Below are positions 40,564 to 48,874 of a DNA stretch of 64,000 nt, in pieces. The stretch comes from Pseudoduganella rivuli. GTDB lineage: Bacteria > Pseudomonadota > Gammaproteobacteria > Burkholderiales > Burkholderiaceae_D. The stretch is taken from contig NZ_WKJJ01000020.1 of NCBI RefSeq assembly GCF_009674485.1, positions 62,001 to 126,000 on the forward strand. The letters run 5' to 3'. The position numbers were made by a program, and so were the translations under genes. The first letter of the stretch is position 1. Each line of letters begins with the position of its first letter. The notes under the pieces are model-generated. The model was not told the DNA's origin. It was given only the letters and a program-made list of their open reading frames with translations, and ran no database searches.

Positions 40564-41991
40564 CTATTTTACCTGCGCCACGTCGCACACGGAGCGCTTG
40601 CCGCTGATCTTGCAGCGGTTTTTTATCTGGCCATGGCGGTCGAACACCGTCACGTCCCAGTCGCCGGGGCCGGTGCGCTCCAGTCCCATGAAGCCGAAAC
40701 CGTCGATCCACGTGCTGAAATGCTCCACCGCGACGCCGGGCGCCGGCAAGGCTTCCGGCGGCAGCGCGGCCGGCAGCGGCACCGTGTCTTCCGCGGAACC
40801 GGAAAAACCGGCCACGAACTGGCTCGGGTGGCCGCTGGAAAAACTCAGTTGTTCCCACAGGTGCGCGTGGCCGGACACCATGGCCTGGACCTTGTCCGGC
40901 AGCAGGCGCGGATTCACGGAACCGAAACTTTGCTGCAAGCCCAGGTCGCCCTTGTGCCATTCATAGGCGCCATTCTTCAGTTCCGCGCCCACGCCCAGGA
41001 TCGGGTGGTGCGTCAGGCCGATATTCCACGCCGCTTGCTGCGACAGCGCTTCCAGCTTGCGGTACGTGTCGCGGTATTTTTCATAGCCGACGGCGCCGGG
41101 CTTGTAGCCTTTCCACGTGGTGGCGGCCGTATCGATCACCAGCAATTGCGCATCGCCGCCCAGCGGCACCGCGTAGGGATCGCTGTAATCGCCATTGGTA
41201 TCGTTGACGGCGGCATTGCAGTCGCGGCCCGGCAGCAGCGGACGGGGATCAAGCAAACGCCACCAGCCCTGGCCGGCCCGATCGCAGCTTTCATGGTTGC
41301 CCCGCACGGCCACCCATGGCGCCGCCTTCAGCAGCGGCGCGGCGGGCTGGAAGAGGTCGGCGTTCCACGCATCCCAGCCATAGCCCCACGGGCTGCCCGC
41401 GCAGCCGGCATTGCCTTCCGGGCATGCGTTTTCGCGGTAGTGGTAATCGCCCACGTGCACCACCAGATCCGGTTTCCATGCCGCGGCAGCCGCCGCGACC
41501 GTGGCAAACGGGAACAACTGCGGGTCGTTACATTCCTGGAAATCGTTGTCTTTCTTTTTCAGCCGGCAGCCGGTATCGCCCAGCACGGCAATGCGCTGCG
41601 GCGCGGCGCGCGGCACGGGCAGCGCTTGCCCGTCCACGCTGGCCGATGCGGCGCCCGCAGGCAGCGCGGCTTCGCATGTCAGCAGCGGGAAGGCCGACGG
41701 CTTGCTGTCCTCCGGCTTCGATCCGGTGGGCCGCAGCGCCAGCGTCGCGGGCAGCGCGCGCACGGCCATGGCCAGTGGTGTGCCATCGGCCGTCAGCGCC
41801 GGGCAACTGGCGGCGGCCGTGACGACGCGGGCAATCGCAGCACCCTGTTCACCGATGACGACATAGGCAATCATGTCGGGATGGGACGCTGGCTGCGTGG
41901 CGCAGGCGCCCAGCAGCGCCAGCGGAACCAGTGGCAGCAGCGAAAACGTCAGGGATCGGAACGGGCGGGGCGAAGACAAAGGCGGCTCCAT
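40564..41991 (-). CDS. Metallophosphoesterase lipoprotein
   Basis: A 475-residue secreted calcineurin-like phosphoesterase. The N-terminus has a lipobox (LALLGAC, Cys about 30), so it is anchored in a membrane facing the periplasm. The metal motifs are in order: AVLGDTGC, VVHVGDYHY, VRGNHESC, LTHHPILG and MVSGHAHLWE. The reaction on a natural substrate cannot be read from the sequence; homologues include acid phosphatase-like enzymes. It is on the minus strand, 119 bp upstream of the repeat lipoprotein B gene. Several Cys suggest disulphides. Confidence 0.88.
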   Translation of the reverse strand: MEPPLSSPRPFRSLTFSLLPLVPLALLGACATQPASHPDMIAYVVIGEQGAAIARVVTAAASCPALTADGTPLAMAVRALPATLALRPTGSKPEDSKPSAFPLLTCEAALPAGAASASVDGQALPVPRAAPQRIAVLGDTGCRLKKKDNDFQECNDPQLFPFATVAAAAAAWKPDLVVHVGDYHYRENACPEGNAGCAGSPWGYGWDAWNADLFQPAAPLLKAAPWVAVRGNHESCDRAGQGWWRLLDPRPLLPGRDCNAAVNDTNGDYSDPYAVPLGGDAQLLVIDTAATTWKGYKPGAVGYEKYRDTYRKLEALSQQAAWNIGLTHHPILGVGAELKNGAYEWHKGDLGLQQSFGSVNPRLLPDKVQAMVSGHAHLWEQLSFSSGHPSQFVAGFSGSAEDTVPLPAALPPEALPAPGVAVEHFSTWIDGFGFMGLERTGPGDWDVTVFDRHGQIKNRCKISGKRSVCDVAQVK

Positions 41992-42061
41992 ATGGGCAAT
42001 CCGCTAATTTACCATGGCCGGCCGTGAATACTGCGGTAGCCGGGCATGCGACAATATCCGG

Positions 42062-42772
42062 ATGAATCCAGCACACCCCATCAAAGCCATCCTGTTCGAC
42101 CTGGACGATACGCTGTGGCCGATCGCGCCCGTGATTGCGCAGGCGGAAGTCACCTTGCATGCGTGGCTGGCCGACCATGCACCGAAAGTCGCCCAGCAGT
42201 TTTCCATCGAGACCCTGCGCGCGCGCCGCATGGCGCTGCTGGCGCAGCAGCCGCACCTGCATTTCAACCTGGCGCAAGTGCGCCGCCTGGGGCTGGAGGC
42301 GGCGTTTGCCGAAGCGGGGGAAGATGCGGCGCACATCGAAGGCGCCATGCGCCACTTCCTGGCGGCCCGCAATGCCGTGACGCCGTATGACGACGTGCTG
42401 CCCGGCATATTGAAACTCAAAGACCGGCTGATGCTGGGTACCGTCACCAATGGCAATGCGGACCTTGAAGTCGTGGGACTGGCGCACCATTTCAAGGTAT
42501 CGCTGGCCGCCTGCGATTTCGGCACCGCCAAGCCGGACCCGGCGATTTTTCATGCCGCGTGCGACGCGTTGGGCGTTGCCCCGCAGGAAGCCGTGTATGT
42601 GGGCGATGATTTGAAGTTCGATGTGGATGGGGCGCAAAAAGCAGGCTTGCGCGCCGTGTGGATGAACCGGACCGGCAGCACCGCCCACGTGGAACTGGGC
42701 ATCGCGCCGGATGCGGTATGCGCCACGCTGGATGAATTGCTGGCGTGGCTGGAAGCGCAACTGGCGCAATGA
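42062..42772 (+). CDS. HAD-superfamily hydrolase
   Basis: A 236-residue cytosolic HAD phosphatase. Motif I is AILFDLDDTLWP (nucleophile and acid Asp), motif II is in MLGTVTNGNA, motif III the Lys in FGTAKPDPAIF and motif IV VGDDLKFDVDGA. It belongs to the HAD class with a helical cap (about 15-90). The substrate is not identifiable. I chose ATG 42062 (MNPAHPIKAILFDLDD) because the longer frame from 42014 overlaps no supporting signal. It is divergent from the phosphoesterase. Confidence 0.9.
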   Translation: MNPAHPIKAILFDLDDTLWPIAPVIAQAEVTLHAWLADHAPKVAQQFSIETLRARRMALLAQQPHLHFNLAQVRRLGLEAAFAEAGEDAAHIEGAMRHFLAARNAVTPYDDVLPGILKLKDRLMLGTVTNGNADLEVVGLAHHFKVSLAACDFGTAKPDPAIFHAACDALGVAPQEAVYVGDDLKFDVDGAQKAGLRAVWMNRTGSTAHVELGIAPDAVCATLDELLAWLEAQLAQ

Positions 42773-42883
42773 TTGTCCCCATGCGCTGTGCCTGCGTGCA
42801 TAATAGGTGCATTACGCGCATGGATGCGTAAGTAGGCAATAAGCAGTCAATGAGCAGTCAACGTTCAGAAGTCATTAAGAAAC

Positions 42884-43900
42884 ATGCAACTCGATACCCG
42901 TGCACAAACCCTGCTGAAAGCGCTGGTGGAACGCTATATCGCTGACGGCCAACCGGTCGGCTCGCGCGCTCTGTCGAAAATTTCAGGGCTGGAATTGTCT
43001 CCTGCCACCATCCGCAACATCATGGCCGACCTCGAAGAGATGGGCTATGTGGCCAGCCCGCACACGTCGGCCGGACGGATTCCCACGCCGCGCGGCTACC
43101 GCATCTTTGTCGATACCTTGCTGACGGTGCAGCACATCGATGAGAGTTCCGTGGAGGCGCGCATGCGCCTGCAACACCAGCAACCGCAAAAACTCATCGC
43201 CAACGCGGCGCAAATGCTGTCGTCGCTGTCGCAATTTGCCGGCGTGGTGATGACGCCGCGCCATGAATCCGTGTTCCAGCAAATCGAATTCCTGCGGCTG
43301 GGTGAAAAGCGCATCCTGCTGGTGATCGTCAGCCCCGGCGGCGACGTGCAAAACCGCCTGCTGCTGACGGACGTGGATTACACGCCGGCCCAGCTGATCC
43401 AGTCGGCCAATTACATCAACCAGCATTTCAGCGGCCTCGCGTTCGACGACGTGCGCGCCCGCCTGCAAGGCGAACTGCGCCAGCTGCAAAGCGATATGGG
43501 CCGCCTGATGCAGGCGGCGGTGGAAGCGGGCAGCGAAGCCATGGCCGAGAGCGCGGAAGACATGGTGATTGCCGGCGAACGCAACCTGCTGTCGGTCAGC
43601 GACCTGTCGTCGAACATGACGTCGCTGCGCCAGATGTTCGACATGTTCGAGCAAAAGACGGGGCTGATGCAATTGCTCGACGTGTCGAGCAAGGCGTCCG
43701 GCGTGCAGATTTTCATCGGCGGCGAATCGAACCTGGTCCCCATGGATGAAATGAGCGTGGTGACGGCGCCGTATGAAGCCAACGGCAAGATCGTCGGTAC
43801 GCTGGGGGTGATCGGCCCGACACGCATGGCGTATGAGCGGGTGATCCCGATTGTCGACATCACGGCCAAGCTGCTGTCGAACGCGCTCAGCAATAATTAA
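42884..43900 (+). CDS. hrcA: Heat-inducible transcription repressor HrcA
   Basis: A 338-residue repressor of class I heat-shock genes. The winged helix (DTRAQTLLKALVERYIADGQ, SPATIRNIMADLEEMGY) and GAF-like domain (about 100-310) match HrcA. It binds CIRCE operators near groES/dnaK; I found no CIRCE-type site (TTAGCACTC-n9-GAGTGCTAA) in the window, so its targets lie elsewhere. It stands alone with a terminator after it. A short direct repeat GCAGTCAA lies in the leader. Confidence 0.95.
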   Translation: MQLDTRAQTLLKALVERYIADGQPVGSRALSKISGLELSPATIRNIMADLEEMGYVASPHTSAGRIPTPRGYRIFVDTLLTVQHIDESSVEARMRLQHQQPQKLIANAAQMLSSLSQFAGVVMTPRHESVFQQIEFLRLGEKRILLVIVSPGGDVQNRLLLTDVDYTPAQLIQSANYINQHFSGLAFDDVRARLQGELRQLQSDMGRLMQAAVEAGSEAMAESAEDMVIAGERNLLSVSDLSSNMTSLRQMFDMFEQKTGLMQLLDVSSKASGVQIFIGGESNLVPMDEMSVVTAPYEANGKIVGTLGVIGPTRMAYERVIPIVDITAKLLSNALSNN

Positions 43901-43904
43901 GACG

Positions 43905-43935
43905 AAAAAAAACCGGGCAGCGCCCGGTTTGTTTA
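43905..43935. terminator. Bidirectional terminator between hrcA and fur
   Basis: AAACCGGGC-AGC-GCCCGGTTT (43910-43930) has perfect 9-bp arms, with A run 43905-43912 and T-rich bases after 43928, so it can stop both converging genes. Confidence 0.85.
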
Positions 43936-43947
43936 TGGCGCCTGCCA

Positions 43948-44379
43948 TCAATGCTGGCGGTGCGGGCAATCCTTCTTGGTGCAATTGCCGTAAATCGCCA
44001 GCGCGTGCTCGGCGATGTGGAAGCCGCGTTCCTGGGCGATCAAATGCTGGCGTTTTTCGATTTCTTCGTCGACGAACTCTTCCACGCGGCCGCAATCGAG
44101 GCAAACCAGGTGGTCGTGATGGGTGCCGGCGTTCAATTCGAAGATGGCCTTGCCGGATTCGAAATGGTTACGGTGCAGCAGGCCGGCTTGCTCGAACTGG
44201 GTCAGGACACGGTAGACGGTTGCCAGGCCCACGTCCATATTGTCAGCCAGTAAAATCTTGTAGACATCTTCCGCCGTCAGGTGGCGCACCGGGCTGTTCT
44301 GGAAAATATCGAGGATCTTCAGACGCGGCAGGGTCGCTTTCAGGCCGCTTGCCTTCAGGTCTGCAGGATTGTTACTCAT
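43948..44379 (-). CDS. fur: Ferric uptake regulator
   Basis: A 143-residue Fe2+-sensing repressor. The winged helix has RLKILDIFQ and the recognition region LATVYRVLTQFEQAGLL. Metal sites include HHDHLVCLDCGRVEEF and the C-terminal CTKKDCPH cysteines and histidine, as in zinc-stabilised Fur. It is the probable regulator of the iron block 23 kb upstream, where three Fur-like sites lie. Start 44379 fits the family. It is divergent from bamE, as fur-bamE (omlA) genes are in other proteobacteria. Confidence 0.96.
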   Translation of the reverse strand: MSNNPADLKASGLKATLPRLKILDIFQNSPVRHLTAEDVYKILLADNMDVGLATVYRVLTQFEQAGLLHRNHFESGKAIFELNAGTHHDHLVCLDCGRVEEFVDEEIEKRQHLIAQERGFHIAEHALAIYGNCTKKDCPHRQH

Positions 44380-44457
44380 GTTTCTTACTCGGTTGGATGA
44401 CAAAGTGCTTTATCATATAGTGTTTTGGCACTTATGCTCAAATGAATTGAGGTCCTT

Positions 44458-45096
44458 ATGCGCGTCACCCAGGCTTTATCGCAGTCCCTGTTGCAACGTT
44501 TGAAACGCCGTGCGCCCGTCGTCACAGGCATGATTTGTGTCGCTTTCGCCGTCGGTGGCTGCGCGTCCACCAACAAGCTGGGCGCGGCTGACAGCAAGGA
44601 AGAATCGACCGTGGTCGCCAGCCAGGGCGCGCAGGTGCGGACCATCAGCCAGCTGCAAAAGTTCATGTGGTTCTTTTCCCCGTACCGCCCGAGCATCCAG
44701 CAAGGTAACTTCATTTCCGAGGAAATGGTGCAGCAACTCAAAGTCGGCATGACGCGCGACCAGGTACGCTTTGTCCTGGGCACGCCGCTGATGATGGACA
44801 TCTTCCACGCCGACCGCTGGGACTACCCGTTCCGTTTGGCGCGTGGCAATGGCGAAGTGATCGAAAGCGCCGTCGTGGTTTATTTCAAGAATGGCACGGT
44901 GGAGCGTTTCGAAGGCGGTAACCTGCCGACCGAGAAGGAATACATCGCCCTGATCGCCAATCCCGCCAAAAGCGCGAAAGAAGTGTTGAGGGAACAAAGG
45001 ACGGCTTTGCCAGCGTCAGGCGCGCCATTGCCGGCCGGGACGGACTCTTCGCCGGCGCAGCCGGTGGACGTCACGCCGAAGATCGAAAAGAAATAA
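44458..45096 (+). CDS. bamE: Outer membrane assembly lipoprotein BamE
   Basis: A 212-residue lipoprotein of the BAM complex. The lipobox is FAVGGCAS (Cys about 36). The BamE/SmpA domain follows: FISEEMVQQLKVGMTRDQVRFVLGTPLMMDIFHADRWDYPF. It has an extra C-terminal low-complexity tail compared with the short E. coli protein (113 residues). It is divergent from fur across 78 bp, which holds an AAGTGC/GCACTT inverted repeat. dapB follows 7 bp downstream. Confidence 0.94.
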   Translation: MRVTQALSQSLLQRLKRRAPVVTGMICVAFAVGGCASTNKLGAADSKEESTVVASQGAQVRTISQLQKFMWFFSPYRPSIQQGNFISEEMVQQLKVGMTRDQVRFVLGTPLMMDIFHADRWDYPFRLARGNGEVIESAVVVYFKNGTVERFEGGNLPTEKEYIALIANPAKSAKEVLREQRTALPASGAPLPAGTDSSPAQPVDVTPKIEKK

Positions 45097-45103
45097 GGAC
45101 ATC

Positions 45104-45910
45104 ATGAGTCAGTTGAATATCGCAATTGCAGGGGCAGGCGGCCGCATGGGCCGCATGCTGATCGAAGCCGTGCAAGCCGCACCGGACATGCGCCTGGCCG
45201 GCGCCCTGGACGTGCCGGGCGCGCCCGGCATCGGCGCAGACGCTGCCGCTTTCCTGGGCACGCCGGCCGGCGTGACGATCGAATCGGACCTGGCCAAAGG
45301 CCTGGCCAACGCCAAGTTCCTGATTGATTTCACGCGCCCGGGAGGCACGCTGGAACACGTGAAATATTGCGCCGAGCACGGCATCAAAGTCATCATCGGC
45401 ACCACCGGTTTCGATGACGCGGGCAAGGCCGTGATTGCCGAAGCCGCCAAGAAAACCGCCATCATGTTCGCCCCGAACATGAGCGTGGGCGTGAACGTCA
45501 CCATGAAATTGCTGGAAATCGCCGCGAAATTCATGGCGACCGGCTACGACATCGAAATCATCGAAGCGCACCACCGCCACAAGGTCGATGCACCGTCCGG
45601 CACCGCACTGAAGATGGGCGAAGTGATTGCCGAGGCCATCGGCCGCGACCTGAAAGAGTGCGCCGTGTATGCGCGCGAAGGCGTGACCGGTCCGCGCGAT
45701 CCATCGTCGATCGGCTTTGCCACCGTGCGCGGCGGCGACATCATCGGCGACCACACGGTGCTGTTTGCCGGCGATGGCGAGCGTATCGAGATCAGCCACA
45801 AGTCCAGCAGCCGCGTCTCGTATGCGCACGGCTCGCTGCGCGCTGCGCGCTTCCTGGCCGACAAGAGCACGGGCCTGTACGACATGTACGACGTGCTGAA
45901 CCTGAAGTAA
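45104..45910 (+). CDS. dapB: 4-hydroxy-tetrahydrodipicolinate reductase
   Basis: A 268-residue enzyme of lysine and meso-diaminopimelate synthesis. The NAD(P) loop is IAGAGGRMGRMLIEAV and the catalytic/substrate motif EAHHRHKVDAPSGTAL. It lies just after bamE and 2 bp before exbB, so cell-wall precursor synthesis and energy transduction share a transcript; this is a recurring pairing in betaproteobacteria. Length and motifs are canonical. Confidence 0.97.
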   Translation: MSQLNIAIAGAGGRMGRMLIEAVQAAPDMRLAGALDVPGAPGIGADAAAFLGTPAGVTIESDLAKGLANAKFLIDFTRPGGTLEHVKYCAEHGIKVIIGTTGFDDAGKAVIAEAAKKTAIMFAPNMSVGVNVTMKLLEIAAKFMATGYDIEIIEAHHRHKVDAPSGTALKMGEVIAEAIGRDLKECAVYAREGVTGPRDPSSIGFATVRGGDIIGDHTVLFAGDGERIEISHKSSSRVSYAHGSLRAARFLADKSTGLYDMYDVLNLK

Positions 45911-45912
45911 CA

Positions 45913-46608
45913 ATGGATACGGGCCTGGTCGAAAATCATTTCAGCCTGGCGCGCTACTGGGCGCAGGGCGATGCCCTGAGCCACGCGGTGGCGTACATCC
46001 TGCTGGCGATGTCGCTGGTGAGCTGGTATTTCATCCTGTCCAAGGCATTGATGAGCTGGCGCGTGCGCCGTTCGTCCGGGGCGGTGGAATCCTTCTGGTC
46101 CGCCCCGAACATCGCCGATGGTGTGGTGGCGCTGGCCGCCGTCGACGCCGAGCAGATTTATGTCGGCCTGGCGCGCCAGGGCGAAGCGCAAATGGCGGTC
46201 GGCACGCGCCACACGCTGGCCGGTGAAATGGGGTATGGCGAACAGGTGACGCGCGTGCTGCGCGGCGCCATCCACCGTTCCACCATGAAGCTGGAAAGCG
46301 GCCTGACTTTGCTGGCATCGATTGGCGCCACGGCGCCATTCGTCGGCTTGCTGGGCACGGTATGGGGTATTTATCACGCGCTGGGCGCCGTGTCGTCCGG
46401 CGGCGCGGTGCAAATCGATAAGGTTGCCGGTCCCGTGGGCGAAGCGCTGGTGATGACGGGGATCGGCCTGATGGTGGCGATTCCCGCCGTGCTGGCCTTC
46501 AATGGTTTTAACCGGATCAACCGGTTGACCCTGTCCGAGCTCGACGCGTTCGCCTACGATTTGCACGCTTACCTGACGACGGGCGACCGCGCCCACCTGA
46601 AAGGCTGA
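45913..46608 (+). CDS. exbB: ExbB-type proton channel protein (MotA/TolQ/ExbB)
   Basis: A 231-residue inner-membrane protein with three membrane helices (about 20-40, 125-145 and 165-185). The C-terminal motif GLLGTVWGIYHAL and EALVMTGIGLMVAIPAVLAFNGF match ExbB/TolQ. It energises TonB, or a similar protein. The start at 45913 lies 3 bases after the dapB stop; a longer overlapping frame is a shadow. ExbD follows 2 bases after the stop. Confidence 0.92.
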   Translation: MDTGLVENHFSLARYWAQGDALSHAVAYILLAMSLVSWYFILSKALMSWRVRRSSGAVESFWSAPNIADGVVALAAVDAEQIYVGLARQGEAQMAVGTRHTLAGEMGYGEQVTRVLRGAIHRSTMKLESGLTLLASIGATAPFVGLLGTVWGIYHALGAVSSGGAVQIDKVAGPVGEALVMTGIGLMVAIPAVLAFNGFNRINRLTLSELDAFAYDLHAYLTTGDRAHLKG

Positions 46609-46610
46609 AC

Positions 46611-47033
46611 ATGGCGTTCGGTGCATTCAATCACCACCGGCAAAAAGAATCGATGTCGGACATCAACGTCACGCCCATGGTGGACGTGATGCTGGTGCTG
46701 CTGGTGATTTTCATCCTCGGCGCGCCCGCATTCACGGGCGCCGTGAAGCTGGAGTTGCCGCAGGCGGAAGCGCAGGCGGCGCAACAGCCGGCCGCCACCG
46801 TGACGGTGGCGATCGACGCCGCTGGCAGCCTGTACTGGAATAACGAAGCAGTGACGATGCCGGTGCTGGAACAGCGCCTGAAGGAAGCCGCCAACATGGC
46901 GCCGCAGCCGGAATTGCAGCTGCGCGCCGACAAGGATACCCGCTACGAAACGGTCGCCCAGGTGATGGCGGCGGCGCAGGCGCGCGGCCTGGAAAAGATG
47001 GGCTTCGTCACCGACCCAAAGGAAAAAAAATAA
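46611..47033 (+). CDS. exbD: ExbD/TolR biopolymer transport protein
   Basis: A 140-residue inner-membrane protein. One membrane helix (about residues 21-42, VDVMLVLLVIFILGAP) with the essential Asp (PMVDVMLV) is followed by a periplasmic domain (LELPQAEAQAAQQ, LQLRADKDTRYE). Together with ExbB it forms the proton channel that powers TonB. The stop codon overlaps the barstar-like start by one base (taATG). Confidence 0.93.
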   Translation: MAFGAFNHHRQKESMSDINVTPMVDVMLVLLVIFILGAPAFTGAVKLELPQAEAQAAQQPAATVTVAIDAAGSLYWNNEAVTMPVLEQRLKEAANMAPQPELQLRADKDTRYETVAQVMAAAQARGLEKMGFVTDPKEKK

Positions 47034-47359
47034 TGGCTACCGCAGAATTGAACGGTGCGGCAATCACCGATTTCACCACCTTCCACAACGAATGCCGCGC
47101 CGCCTTCGGCTTCCCCGACACGTACGGCGGCACGATGGATGCGTGGGTCGATTGCCTGTCGTACCTGCGCGATGAAGACGGCATGACGAAGTTCCGCCTG
47201 AAGCCGAATGAAGTGTTGGAAATCGTCATCACCAATGCCGCCGCGATGCAGGCGGCGGCGCCGGACATCGTCGAGGAAGTGGCTTACTGCATTGGCGGCA
47301 TCAATGAGCGCTATGAAGATTATGGCGAGAAGCCGGCGCTGAAACTCACGCTGCGCTGA
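47033..47359 (+). CDS. Barstar-family protein
   Basis: A 108-residue cytoplasmic protein with the barstar pattern: TDFTTFHNECRAAFGFPDTYGGTMDAWVDCLSYLRDEDG, and Asp residues like those that contact barnase. The family inhibits barnase-type ribonucleases. Here it overlaps exbD by one base and no nuclease gene lies in the window, so a solitary inhibitor or a different binding role is possible. Start fixed by the taATG overlap. Converges on map. Confidence 0.85.
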   Translation: MATAELNGAAITDFTTFHNECRAAFGFPDTYGGTMDAWVDCLSYLRDEDGMTKFRLKPNEVLEIVITNAAAMQAAAPDIVEEVAYCIGGINERYEDYGEKPALKLTLR

Positions 47360-47394
47360 ATCACGCGATCCGCGGCGTTGCGCTGCCGCCGAAC

Positions 47395-47423
47395 GGTGCC
47401 CGGTACCGCAGGTGCCTGGCACC
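47395..47423. repeat. Paired short palindromes between convergent genes
   Basis: GGTGCC-c-GGTACC at 47395-47407 and GGTGCC-t-GGCACC at 47411-47423 are two adjacent, nearly identical 6-bp-arm palindromes. They look like a small REP-like element. No T tract follows. Confidence 0.45.
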
Positions 47424-47442
47424 ACACCACTGCCGCTAAGGG

Positions 47443-48234
47443 TTAATGCCCCGCCTCACCCGGCGCCAGCGACAGCACGTCAAACCCGGTCTCCGTCACC
47501 GCCACCATGTGTTCCCACTGGGCCGACAACGAACGGTCCGCCGTCACCACGGTCCAGCCATCCGGCATCTGGCGCGACTGCGGCTTGCCCGCGTTGATCA
47601 TCGGTTCAATCGTGAACAGCATGCCCGGTTGCAGCACCATGCCGGCGCCAGGGCGGCCGTAATGGCGAACTTCCGGTTCTTCGTGGTACACCAGGCCGAT
47701 TCCATGGCCGCAATAATCGCGCACCACGGAATAACCTGCTTCTTCCGCCAGCTTCTGGATCGCATGGCCCACGTCGCCCAGGGTGGCGCCCGGCTTCACG
47801 GCGCGAATGCCGGCCCACATCGACTGGTACGTGGTTTTCACCAAACGTTCCGCCTGTTTCGACGGCTGGCCCACGTAATACATGCGGCTGGTGTCGCCAT
47901 GCCAGCCATCCTTGATGACGGCCACGTCGATGTTGATGATGTCGCCGTCACGCAAGATGCGCTTCGCCGACGGGATGCCGTGGCAAATCACTTCATTGAC
48001 GGACGTGCAGATCGACGCGGGGAAGCCGCCGTAGCCGACATTGGCGGGAATGACTTTCAGTTCGTCGACGATGAATTCGTGGCAGATCTTGTCCAGGTAT
48101 TCGGTGCTGACGCCGCCCTGCACGTGGGGGGCGATCATCGTCAACACATCGGCCGCCAGCTTGGCCGCCACGCGCGCCTCTTCGATTTGCGCCGGGGTCT
48201 TGATCAGGATGGCGTTGTCTTTCTTTTTACGCAT
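47443..48234 (-). CDS. map: Type I methionine aminopeptidase
   Basis: A 263-residue metallopeptidase that removes initiator Met. Metal ligands are in NIDVAVIKDGWHGDTSRMY (Asp pair), DYCGHGIGLVYHEEPEV (His), and LFTIEPMINAGKPQ (Glu). The start is overlapped by the upstream ParD-like gene (8 bp), so both are probably co-translated. In gammaproteobacteria map is usually near rpsB; here it lies beside small unrelated genes, so it may be a second copy of map. Confidence 0.95.
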   Translation of the reverse strand: MRKKKDNAILIKTPAQIEEARVAAKLAADVLTMIAPHVQGGVSTEYLDKICHEFIVDELKVIPANVGYGGFPASICTSVNEVICHGIPSAKRILRDGDIINIDVAVIKDGWHGDTSRMYYVGQPSKQAERLVKTTYQSMWAGIRAVKPGATLGDVGHAIQKLAEEAGYSVVRDYCGHGIGLVYHEEPEVRHYGRPGAGMVLQPGMLFTIEPMINAGKPQSRQMPDGWTVVTADRSLSAQWEHMVAVTETGFDVLSLAPGEAGH

Positions 48235-48457
48235 GCACGCCTCCCGCCATGGCGTCGGCCAAAGTGAGTCCGCCTTCGCTGGAAGCGGTGCGCATCAGCA
48301 TCTGGCAGATGTCGCTGTAACGCAAGTCGGGATTGGTTTCGGCCAGCAAGCCGATGCGCAGCCAGTGCTCGGCCTGTGCATTGATCGAACGGTTCAATGC
48401 CGTGCTCGCGATGCGCAGGTTTTCATGCATCTGGTCGGAGATTTTTACGATGCCCAT
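48227..48457 (-). CDS. ParD-like family protein
   Basis: A 76-residue protein with a ribbon-helix-helix-like N-terminus (MGIVKISDQMHENLRIASTALNRSINAQAEHWLRIGLL) of the ParD-like family. No ParE-type toxin is next to it; the downstream overlapping gene is map. I recall ParD-like and map genes paired in several proteobacteria. It may bind DNA and autoregulate the pair. Toxin-antitoxin function is not shown. Confidence 0.8.
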   Translation of the reverse strand: MGIVKISDQMHENLRIASTALNRSINAQAEHWLRIGLLAETNPDLRYSDICQMLMRTASSEGGLTLADAMAGGVHA

Positions 48458-48583
48458 AATAAGTCAAATGCGTTTATATGAAGTGTATATGAAACGTATA
48501 TTATCATGATTCAGGCCGCCGCTCTCACGATGGGCGGCGGATTCGTGTTAAATTGGGCCGACACCCATGTCGAGCGAGCCGCG

Positions 48584-48874
48584 ATGAAACTATTTCTGAC
48601 GTGCCTGTACATAATCGCCGCAGGCCTGATTGGCATGATGCTGGGCGGGTTTCTCGGTTTCTGGGGCTTGTTCGCATTCGCCCAGGCTTATGTGGCGGGC
48701 GGCGGCGCGCCGGCGAACGTCCAGGCATTGCCTTACATGACCATGGTGACGGCGCCTGCCGGGGCTCTGCTGGGCGCGATCATCGGCATCATCCTTGCCT
48801 TTTGGGCAAGGAAGCGCTACCGCGCCAGGCGGGCGGTGCAAGCGCCGGACGTCAGCGCACGTCCGCAACCTTGA
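48584..48874 (+). CDS. Small two-helix membrane protein of unknown function
   Basis: A 96-residue protein. The ATG at 48584 gives a start at MKLFLTCLYIIAAGLIGMM; the frame from 48506 is longer but lacks support. Two hydrophobic segments (about 3-30 and 51-71, GALLGAIIGIILAFWA) predict a small inner-membrane protein, with a basic C-terminal tail (RKRYRARR). I know no family. It overlaps the convergent VOC gene by 23 bp. Confidence 0.6.
   Translation: MKLFLTCLYIIAAGLIGMMLGGFLGFWGLFAFAQAYVAGGGAPANVQALPYMTMVTAPAGALLGAIIGIILAFWARKRYRARRAVQAPDVSARPQP

Noticed and set aside
42773..42883. CIRCE operator upstream of hrcA
   Set aside because: I looked for TTAGCACTC-n9-GAGTGCTAA and did not find it here or anywhere else obvious.
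44399..44457. Fur autoregulatory site in the fur-bamE gap
   Set aside because: An AAGTGC/GCACTT dyad and AT-rich bases are present, but no 7-1-7 Fur-like match of useful quality.
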